A DNA stretch of 64,000 nucleotides, taken from positions 248,001 to 312,000 of the forward strand of contig NZ_JADPJH010000014.1 of assembly GCF_023073315.1 (NCBI RefSeq). The letters run 5' to 3'. Positions 34,834 through 42,261 of the stretch are shown here, one piece after another. The notes beneath the pieces are model-generated. The model did no database searches, was not told the DNA's origin, and saw nothing but the letters and a program-made list of their open reading frames with translations. Made by a program: the position numbers and the translations under genes. This stretch comes from Bradyrhizobium sp. 1. Its GTDB lineage: Bacteria > Pseudomonadota > Alphaproteobacteria > Rhizobiales > Xanthobacteraceae. Numbering within the stretch: the stretch's first letter is position 1; each line of letters starts with the position of its first letter.

Positions 34834-35325
34834 ATGCCTGTTCTCTCACCGACGTCTTCACCGACCTGGACCAACGAACGAATTGAACTTCTGAAGCGGC
34901 ATTTCGAGGCCGGCCTCTCCTGCCGCGAGATCGCCGCCGACATCGGCGTCAGCCGCAACGCCGTAATCGGCAAATTGTCCCGGCTCAATCTCACGCGCGG
35001 ACGGACGGTCGACGACCGCAAAGTCGTGGACAGGAGCTTTGCACCGGCCCGCGCACCCAGAGCCGTGCCGCGGCTGCAATATGAAATGCTCGCCACGATC
35101 TATGGCGAGACCGGCGCGCCCGTGGTCGCAGGTCCCATCGACGACGCCAACCGCTGCTCGCTGCTGGAGCTTGCCGAGAACCGCTGCCGCTGGCCGATCT
35201 CGACGCCGGGGGCGGACGATTTCTGCTTCTGCGGCAATAACGCGGCCGACGGCCAGTCCTACTGCGCCGGCCACAGCCGCCTCGCCTACCGGCCGAACTC
35301 GCGCGCCCGCATGATGCGCGGGTAA
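34834..35325 (+). CDS. gcrA: GcrA family cell cycle regulator
   Basis: GcrA is an alphaproteobacterial transcription factor that binds sigma-70 holoenzyme at promoters methylated by CcrM, linking DNA methylation to the cell cycle. The 163-residue protein has the N-terminal WTNERIELLKRHFEAGLSCREIAADIGVSRNAVIGKLSRLNL helix-turn-helix and a C-terminal cysteine-containing domain (CSLLELAENRCRWP, FCFCGNNAADGQSYCAGHS) that contacts sigma region 2. A terminator-like hairpin follows. Confidence 0.95.
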   Translation: MPVLSPTSSPTWTNERIELLKRHFEAGLSCREIAADIGVSRNAVIGKLSRLNLTRGRTVDDRKVVDRSFAPARAPRAVPRLQYEMLATIYGETGAPVVAGPIDDANRCSLLELAENRCRWPISTPGADDFCFCGNNAADGQSYCAGHSRLAYRPNSRARMMRG

Positions 35326-35334
35326 AGTCTTGTT

Positions 35335-35384
35335 TGACGCGTTTTCTTGACGCGAACCGGTATCCACTTCGCTCGAAAACGCTT
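35335..35384. repeat. Rhizobial intergenic repeat (family C)
   Basis: GCGTTTTC (35339-35346) and GAAAACGC (35375-35382) flank a GACGCGAACCGGTATCCAC core. I recall this combination as a common intergenic repeat in bradyrhizobia and other Rhizobiales. It lies just after gcrA. Confidence 0.6.
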
Positions 35385-35406
35385 TGGAGATCATATCCCC
35401 ACAACG

Positions 35407-35440
35407 AAAAACCTCCGGCGGGGCATCACCGGAGGTTTCT
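35407..35440 (+). terminator. Hairpin downstream of gcrA
   Basis: ACCTCCGG (35411-35418), a 10-base loop, CCGGAGGT (35429-35436), then TTTCT. A-rich upstream and T-rich downstream flanks make it a reasonable terminator, about 85 bases after the stop. Confidence 0.6.
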
Positions 35441-35599
35441 GGAGGCTTAGCGTGAAGCTAAGAGCCGTCACTTTCATAATCGGCTGCAAGTTATATAGCT
35501 GATCAACTCAGGTAAGTAAATAAGTTTGAGGCCATCGAGCCGCATAGCTCGTCTTCGCGCCCCGCACGGCCCATCTGATTTTCAGAACTCAATTCTCAT
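35441..35599. other. Gene-free stretch between gcrA and the porin
   Basis: The 35326-35655 interval has no credible gene. It contains the family C repeat, the gcrA hairpin and the porin terminator; the remaining bases (35441-35599), A/T-rich around 35490-35530, show nothing I can name. Confidence 0.5.
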
Positions 35600-35631
35600 G
35601 AAAAAGCCCCGGCGGTTTCCCGCCGGGGCTT
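35600..35631 (-). terminator. Rho-independent terminator of the porin gene
   Basis: AAGCCCCGGCGG (35604-35615), TTTC, CCGCCGGGGCTT (35620-35631). On the minus strand a run of five T residues follows. It is 25 bases after the porin stop. Confidence 0.9.
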
Positions 35632-35655
35632 CGTCAACTCCAAAGACCTGTCAGC

Positions 35656-37212
35656 TTACCAGTTGCGCTGGGCGCGGATCAGCATGCTGTAGGTGTCCTG
35701 GTCCTTCAGCTCGTACGTGGCCGCGGGCTTCGCAACCGACGTCAGCGCCGGGGTCGTGATCACGCCCGAGTACTTCTGGTCGAGATGGCTGTAGGTGAAG
35801 TCAGCCGAGAAGGTCAGGTTCTTGACCGGGGTCCAGCGGGTGATGACACCCACCTGGCCGATGTTGAAGTCCGGGTTGCAGGTGCCGGTCAGGGTCGCGA
35901 ACGAGGCGCTGCCGCAGATCAGACCCTTGGCCGTGCCGCTGTAGTTGACCGCGGCCCACGCGCCGTAGAGCGCCGTGTTCCAGTACGGGCTCCAGTTGTG
36001 GGTGTAGGCACCACGGAAGCCGTAGGTCTTGGTCAGCTCGAGGCCGCCGCCGGGACCGAACACCGCGTCAGACACGCCGGCAAAGCCGATGCTCTGATAC
36101 GCGCCGCTTGAACCGCCGAACATCGAGTAGCTGGTCGCAGCCAGCTCCTGGAAGTTGTAGCGGCTCGCGCCGTCGGTGTAGACGCCCGAGATGTTGATCA
36201 CGTCGCCGGCGCCGGTCGGGATGTTCTTGATCTGCAGAGCGAGCTGAACGGCCCAGCCCCACTTGTCTTCGGGGTGACCGGTGACTTCGCTCGCACCGTA
36301 GTAGCCGACATGGTTGTCGTGCGCAGCAACCGACGCCTGGAACAAGCCCCAGGCCTGGTCGACGCGAAGGGCGCCGACGAGGTCGGGAGCCCTGCTGCCG
36401 CCGAGATCGTTCGAACCGTAAGCACCGCCGAGGACGCCCGTCGTGCTCATGCCGGCCGTGTTGTAGATCGCGGTCTGGAACACCTGCGTCTGGTCCTGCG
36501 CCGAGAAGATCGCCGTGATGCCCTGGCCGAAATCGGCCGTGTAGGTGAACTGGGCAACACCGTTGGTGGTGCCGCTGCCGCCGACGAGCTGGTCGAAGTT
36601 GTTGCCGGGATAGTTGATCCAGGGCGCGTCGAACTGCGACACGGCCTTACCCATGGTGAAGCCGGCGAACTGGATGAAGGCGTAGTAGACGCCGAGGGCG
36701 CCGCCCGAGAGGTTGCCGTCGGTGCCGTTGACGTTGCCGCTGCCCGAACCGATGAGGCCGGTGCCGGCCGCGTTGAGGCCGAGCGTGCCGCTGTACTGGG
36801 TCGCGCCCGTGCCCGAACCGGCGCCGACATAGTTTCCGGTCGTCCAGGTGAAGACCGCGTCGAAGTAGGTGCGGACCACGCCGTACTCGGTCGCGGTGCG
36901 GGTGTCGATGTTCAGATCTTCACGAGCGCGCATCGAGTAGTAGTTGGTGAGGCGGTTGTTGGCCGCGAACACACCGTTGTACTGGGCGCTGTAGTTGCCG
37001 CCGGCATTGAGCGCGACTTCAGCACGCAGGTAGCCACCCAGCTTGATGCAGGTGTCGCTGCCCGGGATGTAGTAGAAACCCGCACCATAGAGCGTGCAGA
37101 TCTTCACGTACTCGACGGCCTTGGCCTTGACCGGAAGATCGGCCGCCTGGGCACCACCCACGGCGATCAGACCCGCCGCAGTGCCGAGCAAAAGGCTCTT
37201 CACCATTTTCAT
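35656..37212 (-). CDS. Rhizobial outer-membrane porin
   Basis: This 518-residue beta-barrel porin of the Omp2b/porin_2 family forms a general diffusion channel. It has a signal peptide (MVKSLLLGTAAGLIAVGGAQA), the mature start ADLPVKAKAVEYVKICTLYG, a conserved YIPGSDTCIKLGGYLRAEV segment with two cysteines, alternating barrel strands throughout and the C-terminal aromatic YSMLIRAQRNW ending on Trp. GGAGG lies seven bases before the ATG. The promoter region (37213-37622) is shared with a divergent MarR gene and contains inverted repeats. Confidence 0.95.
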   Translation of the reverse strand: MKMVKSLLLGTAAGLIAVGGAQAADLPVKAKAVEYVKICTLYGAGFYYIPGSDTCIKLGGYLRAEVALNAGGNYSAQYNGVFAANNRLTNYYSMRAREDLNIDTRTATEYGVVRTYFDAVFTWTTGNYVGAGSGTGATQYSGTLGLNAAGTGLIGSGSGNVNGTDGNLSGGALGVYYAFIQFAGFTMGKAVSQFDAPWINYPGNNFDQLVGGSGTTNGVAQFTYTADFGQGITAIFSAQDQTQVFQTAIYNTAGMSTTGVLGGAYGSNDLGGSRAPDLVGALRVDQAWGLFQASVAAHDNHVGYYGASEVTGHPEDKWGWAVQLALQIKNIPTGAGDVINISGVYTDGASRYNFQELAATSYSMFGGSSGAYQSIGFAGVSDAVFGPGGGLELTKTYGFRGAYTHNWSPYWNTALYGAWAAVNYSGTAKGLICGSASFATLTGTCNPDFNIGQVGVITRWTPVKNLTFSADFTYSHLDQKYSGVITTPALTSVAKPAATYELKDQDTYSMLIRAQRNW

Positions 37213-37441
37213 TATAAAACCTCCAAGTTGCTCATTTTACGGAGACCGGACCGTCACGGCCCCCCAGATCCCCGGCTCTACAAATCCGCTCGGCCGCTTC
37301 GCGCTTTCGGACACACCCGCATTCGACGCGAGGGACGTGAGCGAACCAACTGCAACGGGACGATCGAGTACCCCCCACCGTCACGGGCCAATATGCCTGC
37401 GCCGTTCCGCTAATCAAAATAGTTTATTAGCTCAGCTTTGT

Positions 37442-37455
37442 GGTTTCACTAAACC
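37442..37455. promoter_or_regulatory. Inverted repeat GGTTT-CACT-AAACC
   Basis: A perfect inverted repeat; on the minus strand it carries TTTAGTGA, the motif also found at 37516-37523 and 39291-39298. Candidate operator for the MarR encoded at 37623. Confidence 0.5.
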
Positions 37456-37510
37456 TGTGCCCCCCGGGCAACACCGCGGCCGGGAAAAAAATACTGATCT
37501 GCTCATGTTT

Positions 37511-37532
37511 GTAATTTTAGTGACAAAATTAC
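37511..37532. promoter_or_regulatory. Inverted repeat GTAATTTT-N6-AAAATTAC
   Basis: Perfect 8-bp arms around AGTGAC, containing TTTAGTGA. It is about 90 bases upstream of the MarR start and the strongest operator candidate in this region. Confidence 0.6.
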
Positions 37533-37559
37533 CCTGCTCTGCACTTGCGTCAGAGCAGG
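37533..37559. promoter_or_regulatory. Inverted repeat CCTGCTCTG-N9-CAGAGCAGG
   Basis: Perfect 9-bp arms directly abutting the preceding repeat. It could be a second protein site or an RNA hairpin in the MarR leader. Confidence 0.5.
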
Positions 37560-37622
37560 CTTGCGTGGACTATGGCCCTCCACGAACACCGGCCTGAAGA
37601 ATCAGTTCACGGGAGTCACGCT

Positions 37623-38129
37623 GTGTCCGCGACGAGGAAAGAAGGAGCGCGCCTCCGCCCGATCGGCAATCTGGATATCATCAGGCGTTTCACCTGGGAG
37701 ATATCGTCGATCAACATGCATCTGGAGGAGTTGCGTCAGTTCTGGGCGAGAACGCTCGGCATCAGCGGCCCGCAATGGCTCATCCTGATGGCGATCTCCG
37801 ACCTCGACAAGGACGACGGCGTTCCCGTCAACGTGGTCTCCAAGCTGCTTCACGTCGACCCGTCCTTCGTCACCACCCAGTCCAAGCTGCTGGAGAAGAA
37901 GGGCCTGCTGCGCCGGCGGCCCTCGCCGACCGACGCCCGCGTTGTCAGGCTCTCGCTGGTCGACAAGACGCAGAAGCACATCGCGAGCCTCAACGATCAG
38001 TACAAGACGATCCGCGAATTCGTCTTCCAGGAGTTCGACGAGAACGAACTCACCGAATTCACCACCAAGCTCGCGACGCTGAAGACCCGGCTCGAAAAGG
38101 CCTGCGTCAGAATCTCCCTCGACCTCTGA
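37623..38129 (+). CDS. MarR family transcriptional regulator
   Basis: About 168 residues with a winged helix-turn-helix: VPVNVVSKLLHVDPSFVTTQSKLLEKKGLLRRRPSPTDARVVRLSL (about residues 73-118). The GTG at 37623 follows GGGAG by nine bases; ATG codons further upstream lack a site and would lengthen the N terminus beyond the family norm. It is divergent from the porin and converges with an alpha/beta hydrolase. A TTTAGTGA motif occurs in front of the porin/MarR pair and of the hydrolase, making these its likely targets. Confidence 0.88.
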   Translation: MSATRKEGARLRPIGNLDIIRRFTWEISSINMHLEELRQFWARTLGISGPQWLILMAISDLDKDDGVPVNVVSKLLHVDPSFVTTQSKLLEKKGLLRRRPSPTDARVVRLSLVDKTQKHIASLNDQYKTIREFVFQEFDENELTEFTTKLATLKTRLEKACVRISLDL

Positions 38130-38139
38130 GAGCCCGCGT

Positions 38140-39255
38140 TCAGATCCGCCGGCCGACGGCGCCGAGCTGCGATTCCAGCCAGTCGAAGATGTATTCGTTG
38201 GCAAGGCTCGGATTGTCCGCGTGAGCCTGCGCCGCGCCGGTCTCCGCCGCGGTGAACACCTTCAGCACGATATCGGAGCTGCCGAGCCGCGATTTCTGCA
38301 CGATCTGGCGCGCCCGGTCGGCCTTGAGCCAGCCGTCTTCGCCAAGCGTGATCAGCACAGGGCAGTCAGCGCTGGAGGCCATCAGCGGTGCAGACGGCAC
38401 CGGGACGATGGTGAGATCGCTCATCGCAAAGCGGCTGGCGAAGAAGGAACGTTCGTGCAGATCCCACAGCCCGCCGTCGCAGACGGCCGCGGCCAGCCGC
38501 GGCTCCTGCGTCACCGCCCGCGCGACAAAGGAAGAGCCCCACCCGTCCGCAACGATGGCGACGCGATCGAAATCGACGTCGCCGCGCGTTTCCAGATAGT
38601 CCATGACGCTGGCAATCGAGGTCTCGAGATCGCGGCGCTGCAGAAGCGTGTCGGTATAATCGTCGCGCTGGTCGCCGAGCAGATCCAGCGCCAGCATCGA
38701 CAATCCGCGCTCGCGCGCATGCGGCGCCAGCTTGAACAGGAACTCCTCCTTGCGGTGGCCGGGCTCGCCGATACAGATCACGGCCGGAGCCCGCCCGCCC
38801 GCCGACGACGCGGGCAGGAAGTAGCCTTGCAACGAATGGTCCTCGACCCAGGGTATGGTCACGACTTCGCCGGCCGGCGCGCGCGCCGTGAGATAGCGGC
38901 GGGCGCATTCCTGCATCGCCAGCACCGCGACCCAGCGGCGCTCGTCGGCCTGGTCGAGCGGCATCGCCGCAGCACCGTAGTAGTTCAGAGCCCGCAGCCA
39001 GTTGCGCTGCGCGGTCGCCATGTGGCCCTCCGCGAACGCCGCCTCGGCACGGTGGCGGTTGGCCCGTGCAAGCTTCTTCCACTCGCGATGCCAGGATTGT
39101 TCGTCGCCGCGCTTGAGCTGCCGCGCGATCATCAGACATTCCGCGATGGTGGCGCCGCCCTCCTGGGCTGCGGTGAGGAGCCGCGCGAATTCAGCGGAGA
39201 TGTCCTCTCTCTCCGGGCAAAGGGTCAAGTCGTCGGAGAGGCATGCGGGCATCAT
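38140..39255 (-). CDS. Alpha/beta hydrolase fold protein (FrsA/DUF1100-like) with unusual nucleophile elbow
   Basis: 371 residues. The N-terminal helical cap (about 1-110) and the later core (AVICIGEPGHRKEEF, MLALDLLGDQRDDYTDTLLQRRDLETSIASVMDYLETR) match the FrsA/2,6-dihydroxypseudooxynicotine-hydrolase group. At the expected G-x-S-x-G elbow the sequence is IVADGWGSSF, with glycine where the nucleophile serine should be and serines one and two places later. C-terminal LITLGEDGWLKADRA may supply the acid residue. It may be inactive or use a shifted serine. Confidence 0.78.
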   Translation of the reverse strand: MMPACLSDDLTLCPEREDISAEFARLLTAAQEGGATIAECLMIARQLKRGDEQSWHREWKKLARANRHRAEAAFAEGHMATAQRNWLRALNYYGAAAMPLDQADERRWVAVLAMQECARRYLTARAPAGEVVTIPWVEDHSLQGYFLPASSAGGRAPAVICIGEPGHRKEEFLFKLAPHARERGLSMLALDLLGDQRDDYTDTLLQRRDLETSIASVMDYLETRGDVDFDRVAIVADGWGSSFVARAVTQEPRLAAAVCDGGLWDLHERSFFASRFAMSDLTIVPVPSAPLMASSADCPVLITLGEDGWLKADRARQIVQKSRLGSSDIVLKVFTAAETGAAQAHADNPSLANEYIFDWLESQLGAVGRRI

Positions 39256-39290
39256 CGGGAGCTACGCTCTGTCATCGCGTTACCCCTGAT

Positions 39291-39298
39291 TCACTAAA
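39291..39298 (-). promoter_or_regulatory. TTTAGTGA motif upstream of the alpha/beta hydrolase gene
   Basis: The same 8-mer core as in the MarR/porin intergenic region, about 35 bases upstream of the hydrolase start codon. Confidence 0.4.
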
Positions 39299-39484
39299 CT
39301 ATTTTGGTTCCCTGACCAAGCCGCCGTGCGCCGAATGAGAGCCGTTTGACATCACCATCGCTTGAACATCGGTTGAACGCGGGAATATGTTGCATGCGTA
39401 ACATTCCGTTTCGTCATAGCGCCAAAAATTGGCAAGAGGTGGCACGTAAAATTACCGGCGTAATATGACCTGCCCTCTCTTGTT

Positions 39485-39500
39485 ATGATGATCATCATAC
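39485..39500. promoter_or_regulatory. 16-bp perfect palindrome
   Basis: TATGATGA/TCATCATA lies between the hydrolase promoter region and the 3' end of the short-chain dehydrogenase gene. It is too symmetric to be a terminator and lacks a T tract; a protein-binding site is more likely. The 39256-39540 interval shows no gene. Confidence 0.45.
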
Positions 39501-39540
39501 CTATGCGCGCACGATCGTTGACGATCTCAGCCAAACAGAT

Positions 39541-40512
39541 TCAGCCGAGTTTCCAGCCGACCTCCTGCGTAAAACTTTCGTAGAAGGATCTTTCATAGGC
39601 CTGCTCCGGCGCAGCACGAACGCGCTCGTCAAGACGCTTTGCGTCCTCACCCACAAGAATGCGCCAGCGCTCCGCCTTGACCCCGTCGAGGATGATCTTC
39701 GCGGCCTGCGCAGCCGTCGTCGGCGCATCCTCGAGGAAGCTGCGGGCGCGCTCGGCGAACACCGCCTGGATGTCGTCGTCCGACATCTTGTCGGCATCCG
39801 GCACGCCGGCCGCGACCATGCGCTTGCGGGTCAGTACCACCTCGTCGGCGTTGAGGCGCTCCGAGCCATCGGCGCTCTGCACCTTGCGCGAGTTGGAGAC
39901 GATCGAGGTGCCGATATGGCCGGGCATCACCACCGAGCATTTGACATGCGGCGCGTGCAGGCGGAGGTCGTTGATCAGCGCTTCGGTAAATCCCTTCACC
40001 GCGAACTTCGCCGAGCTGTAGGCAGTGTGCGCCTGTCCCATGCCGATCGAGGCCCAAAAGCCGTTGACGCTCGCGGTGTTGACGATGTGGGCTTCGTCGG
40101 CCGCGACCAGCATCGGCAGGAAGGTGCGCACGCCGAGATAGACCCCACCCCAGCAGATGTTGAAGGTGCGCTCCCACTGCTCGCGCGTGTTGGTGAACAG
40201 GCTGCCGCCGCCGCCGATGCCGGCGTTGTTGAACAACAGATGGATTTTGTCGGTCTTCTGCTGCTCGGCGAGCTCGTCGCGAAAACGCTTGAGGTGATCC
40301 TCGATCGAGACGTCGGCGACGTGCGTCGTGACGCGCAGCCCCTGCGGCAGCTTCTCGACCTCGCACAGCCGCCTGGTCTCGGCCATCGCGGCCTCCGAGA
40401 CGTCGCACATCGCGACGTTGCAGCCCTCGGCAACGAGCTGCCGTGCGAGCTCGCGCCCCATTCCCGTTCCGCCGCCGGTGATCACGGCGATCTTTCCTGC
40501 AAAATCCTTCAT
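39541..40512 (-). CDS. Short-chain dehydrogenase/reductase
   Basis: This 323-residue SDR enzyme has the classical cofactor motif ITGGGTGMGRELA, the LLFNNAGIGGGG motif, catalytic Ser in NTASVNGFWASIGM and YxxxK in TAYSSAKFAVKG. The long C-terminal part (about 230-323) is typical of the SDR group acting on bulky hydroxy acids or lipids. NAD versus NADP use cannot be fixed with certainty; MCDVSEAAM after strand 2 favours NAD. Substrate unknown. It lies upstream of nothing obvious on its strand. Confidence 0.9.
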   Translation of the reverse strand: MKDFAGKIAVITGGGTGMGRELARQLVAEGCNVAMCDVSEAAMAETRRLCEVEKLPQGLRVTTHVADVSIEDHLKRFRDELAEQQKTDKIHLLFNNAGIGGGGSLFTNTREQWERTFNICWGGVYLGVRTFLPMLVAADEAHIVNTASVNGFWASIGMGQAHTAYSSAKFAVKGFTEALINDLRLHAPHVKCSVVMPGHIGTSIVSNSRKVQSADGSERLNADEVVLTRKRMVAAGVPDADKMSDDDIQAVFAERARSFLEDAPTTAAQAAKIILDGVKAERWRILVGEDAKRLDERVRAAPEQAYERSFYESFTQEVGWKLG

Positions 40513-40655
40513 GGGACTTTCGGCCCCTCCCCTTACCGGTTTGTTTCTTCATCGCTGCCCGTTCGTCGGGGCGCGCGCAAAATGTAGCAGCGCCGCATCC
40601 GCAGGTAAAAGCGGATCGGCGCTGCCGTTCGACATCCATTATTTCGACGCGCGGA

Positions 40656-41564
40656 CTATTCGGCCGCCTCGACACGCTGCCCGCCCAACGCGGCAAGACC
40701 CTCCAGCGCCTTGCGGATCGCCGCTTGCTGCGCAGGCGATGCCTCCGGCATCGGCGCCCGCGGATAGGTCTTCGGCAGGCCCTGGAGCGTCTGGGCGTAG
40801 CGCGTGCAGGCCGGCAGATTGTCGGCAATGATCGCGTTCCACAGCGTCAGCAGCTTCTTGTGCAGGTCCAGCGCGCGCGGATGGTCGCCCGCCTTCACCG
40901 CATCCCACAGCGCGACGGAGGCGTGCGGCGCCGCGGTCAGGATCGCGGCGATCGAGCCATGGGCCCCGAGCGTGTAGGACGGGTACATCAGGGCATCGAC
41001 TGCGCTGTAGATCAGCTTGTCCGGCGCCATCATCATGAGGTCCGCGAACAGTTTCAGATCGCCCGCGCTCTGCTTGACGCCGACCACCAGCGGCACCTCG
41101 GTCATGATCCGCGTCAGCAGCGCCGGCGACAGGTACGACCACGGCACCACGTTGTAGATGATGATGGGCATGCCGGTCTCATCAGCCATGGCGCGGAAAT
41201 GCGCCACCATCGCCTCGTCGTCAGGCTTGAACAGATAGTGCACCGGCGTGACCTGGAGCGCTGCGACATTCATGTCGCGCACCAGCTTGCCGCGCCGGAT
41301 CGCATCGCGCGTGGAGTCGACGATGATGCCGGCGATGACAGGGATGCGCCCCCTCACCGCTTCAACGGTCGCGGCGATCAGGTCGCGATATTCCGCGTGA
41401 TCGAGCGTGTGGCCCTCGCCGGTGGAGCCGCCGGCCGCAACGCCGTGGGCGCCGGCACCGATCATCCAGTCGACCTGGGGCGCCACGAGAGTGTAGTCGA
41501 TCTCGCCGTCTTTCCGGAACGGCGTCGTCATCGGCGGGATCACGCCGGTCGGTCGTGCCTTCAT
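40656..41564 (-). CDS. Dihydrodipicolinate synthase family (DapA-like) lyase
   Basis: This 302-residue TIM-barrel class I aldolase has GVIPPMTTPFRKDGEID at the N terminus, the pyruvate-binding-like STGEGHTLDHAEY, a tyrosine in IIIYNVVPWSY and the Schiff-base lysine in VVGVKQSAGDLK. The replacement of GTTGE by STGEG and the separate genomic context argue against the lysine-pathway DapA; members like this act in sugar-acid or hydroxyproline breakdown. The ATG giving MKARPTGVIPP was chosen over upstream frames that lack homologous character. Confidence 0.87.
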   Translation of the reverse strand: MKARPTGVIPPMTTPFRKDGEIDYTLVAPQVDWMIGAGAHGVAAGGSTGEGHTLDHAEYRDLIAATVEAVRGRIPVIAGIIVDSTRDAIRRGKLVRDMNVAALQVTPVHYLFKPDDEAMVAHFRAMADETGMPIIIYNVVPWSYLSPALLTRIMTEVPLVVGVKQSAGDLKLFADLMMMAPDKLIYSAVDALMYPSYTLGAHGSIAAILTAAPHASVALWDAVKAGDHPRALDLHKKLLTLWNAIIADNLPACTRYAQTLQGLPKTYPRAPMPEASPAQQAAIRKALEGLAALGGQRVEAAE

Positions 41565-41899
41565 GGTCTGCCCTCGCGTTTCCTTGGGTCCTCTGGCGGT
41601 CCCGCTCTTTTTGACGGTCATCCGCACACTTCCGAGCCTATCGGCCAAGTTGGCCTTGTGAAGGGTGGCTGGCGCGGCGCTGCCCCTACAATCACTCATT
41701 ACTCCGCACTTCGCGCATTCCGCCCCTTCTCCCGATCTCCGTATTTGTCCGGCTTCGGTTTTGGGGCATTTTTTTTACAATCCGAATCGTCAAATGGGGG
41801 TGGATGCTTGCGTCGAGTCGGCGTGTTGTTTGTGTCACAGGCTCTGGCACTCCGCTTGCATCCTCTTCGTGGTCTGAAACTACCGATGAGGTGACTGGA
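41565..41899. other. Intergenic stretch, nothing recognised
   Basis: 335 bases upstream of the divergent small exported protein gene and the DapA-like gene. A run of eight T residues at about 41770 and A/T-rich sequence suggest promoters; no gene with a believable start was found. Confidence 0.4.
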
Positions 41900-42139
41900 A
41901 TGTTCGTGACCGTCGTAGCCGTGCTCTGCCGGCTTACCGCAGCTAGCTCAGGCAGTTGCGTGGAGGAAATCGTGACCGACAGCAACATGACGCCCGAAAT
42001 GTCGATGATGGCGTGTGCGGTCGGCGCACAGGCGCCCTTGGCGAAATGGATGGGCGAGCATCCGATCTATCACACCAACTGGCGCCTCGACCGCTACAAA
42101 TGCGTGCCGGGTCACTACGAGATCAAGGGCCACGCCTAA
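41900..42139 (+). CDS. Small exported cysteine-containing protein, unknown function
   Basis: A 79-residue protein. MFVTVVAVLCRLTAASSGSC has a short hydrophobic N terminus that may be a signal peptide, then CVEEIVTDSNMTPEMSMMACAVGAQAPLAKWMGEHPIYHTNWRLDRYKCVPG, with three later cysteines that could pair outside the cytoplasm. GAGGTGAC lies seven bases before the ATG. The KWMGEHPIYHTNWRLDRYKC pattern has the look of a conserved rhizobial small protein, but I cannot name a family. Confidence 0.68.
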   Translation: MFVTVVAVLCRLTAASSGSCVEEIVTDSNMTPEMSMMACAVGAQAPLAKWMGEHPIYHTNWRLDRYKCVPGHYEIKGHA

Positions 42140-42261
42140 GGCCCGTAAAATTACGTCTATCGAGGAAACGCCCGGGGCAGCCTTTTCCCCGCGCGAGTTT
42201 GCAACGCCAGGCGGGCCCACCGAGGCTGCGCGCCCTGTGACATCAGTCACACCTCCCCTCT

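Larger units (their letters stand above)
37213..37622. other. Long divergent promoter region (porin and MarR)
   Basis: 410 bases without a gene. The right part is much richer in A/T than the surrounding DNA. It contains three inverted repeats (37442-37455, 37511-37532, 37533-37559), two of them sharing the core TTTAGTGA; no small gene with a good ribosome binding site was found. Confidence 0.6.

Noticed and set aside
35335..35631. CRISPR-like array between gcrA and the porin
   Set aside because: The hairpins differ in sequence, are unevenly spaced and have no constant repeat unit; they are a dispersed repeat and two terminators.
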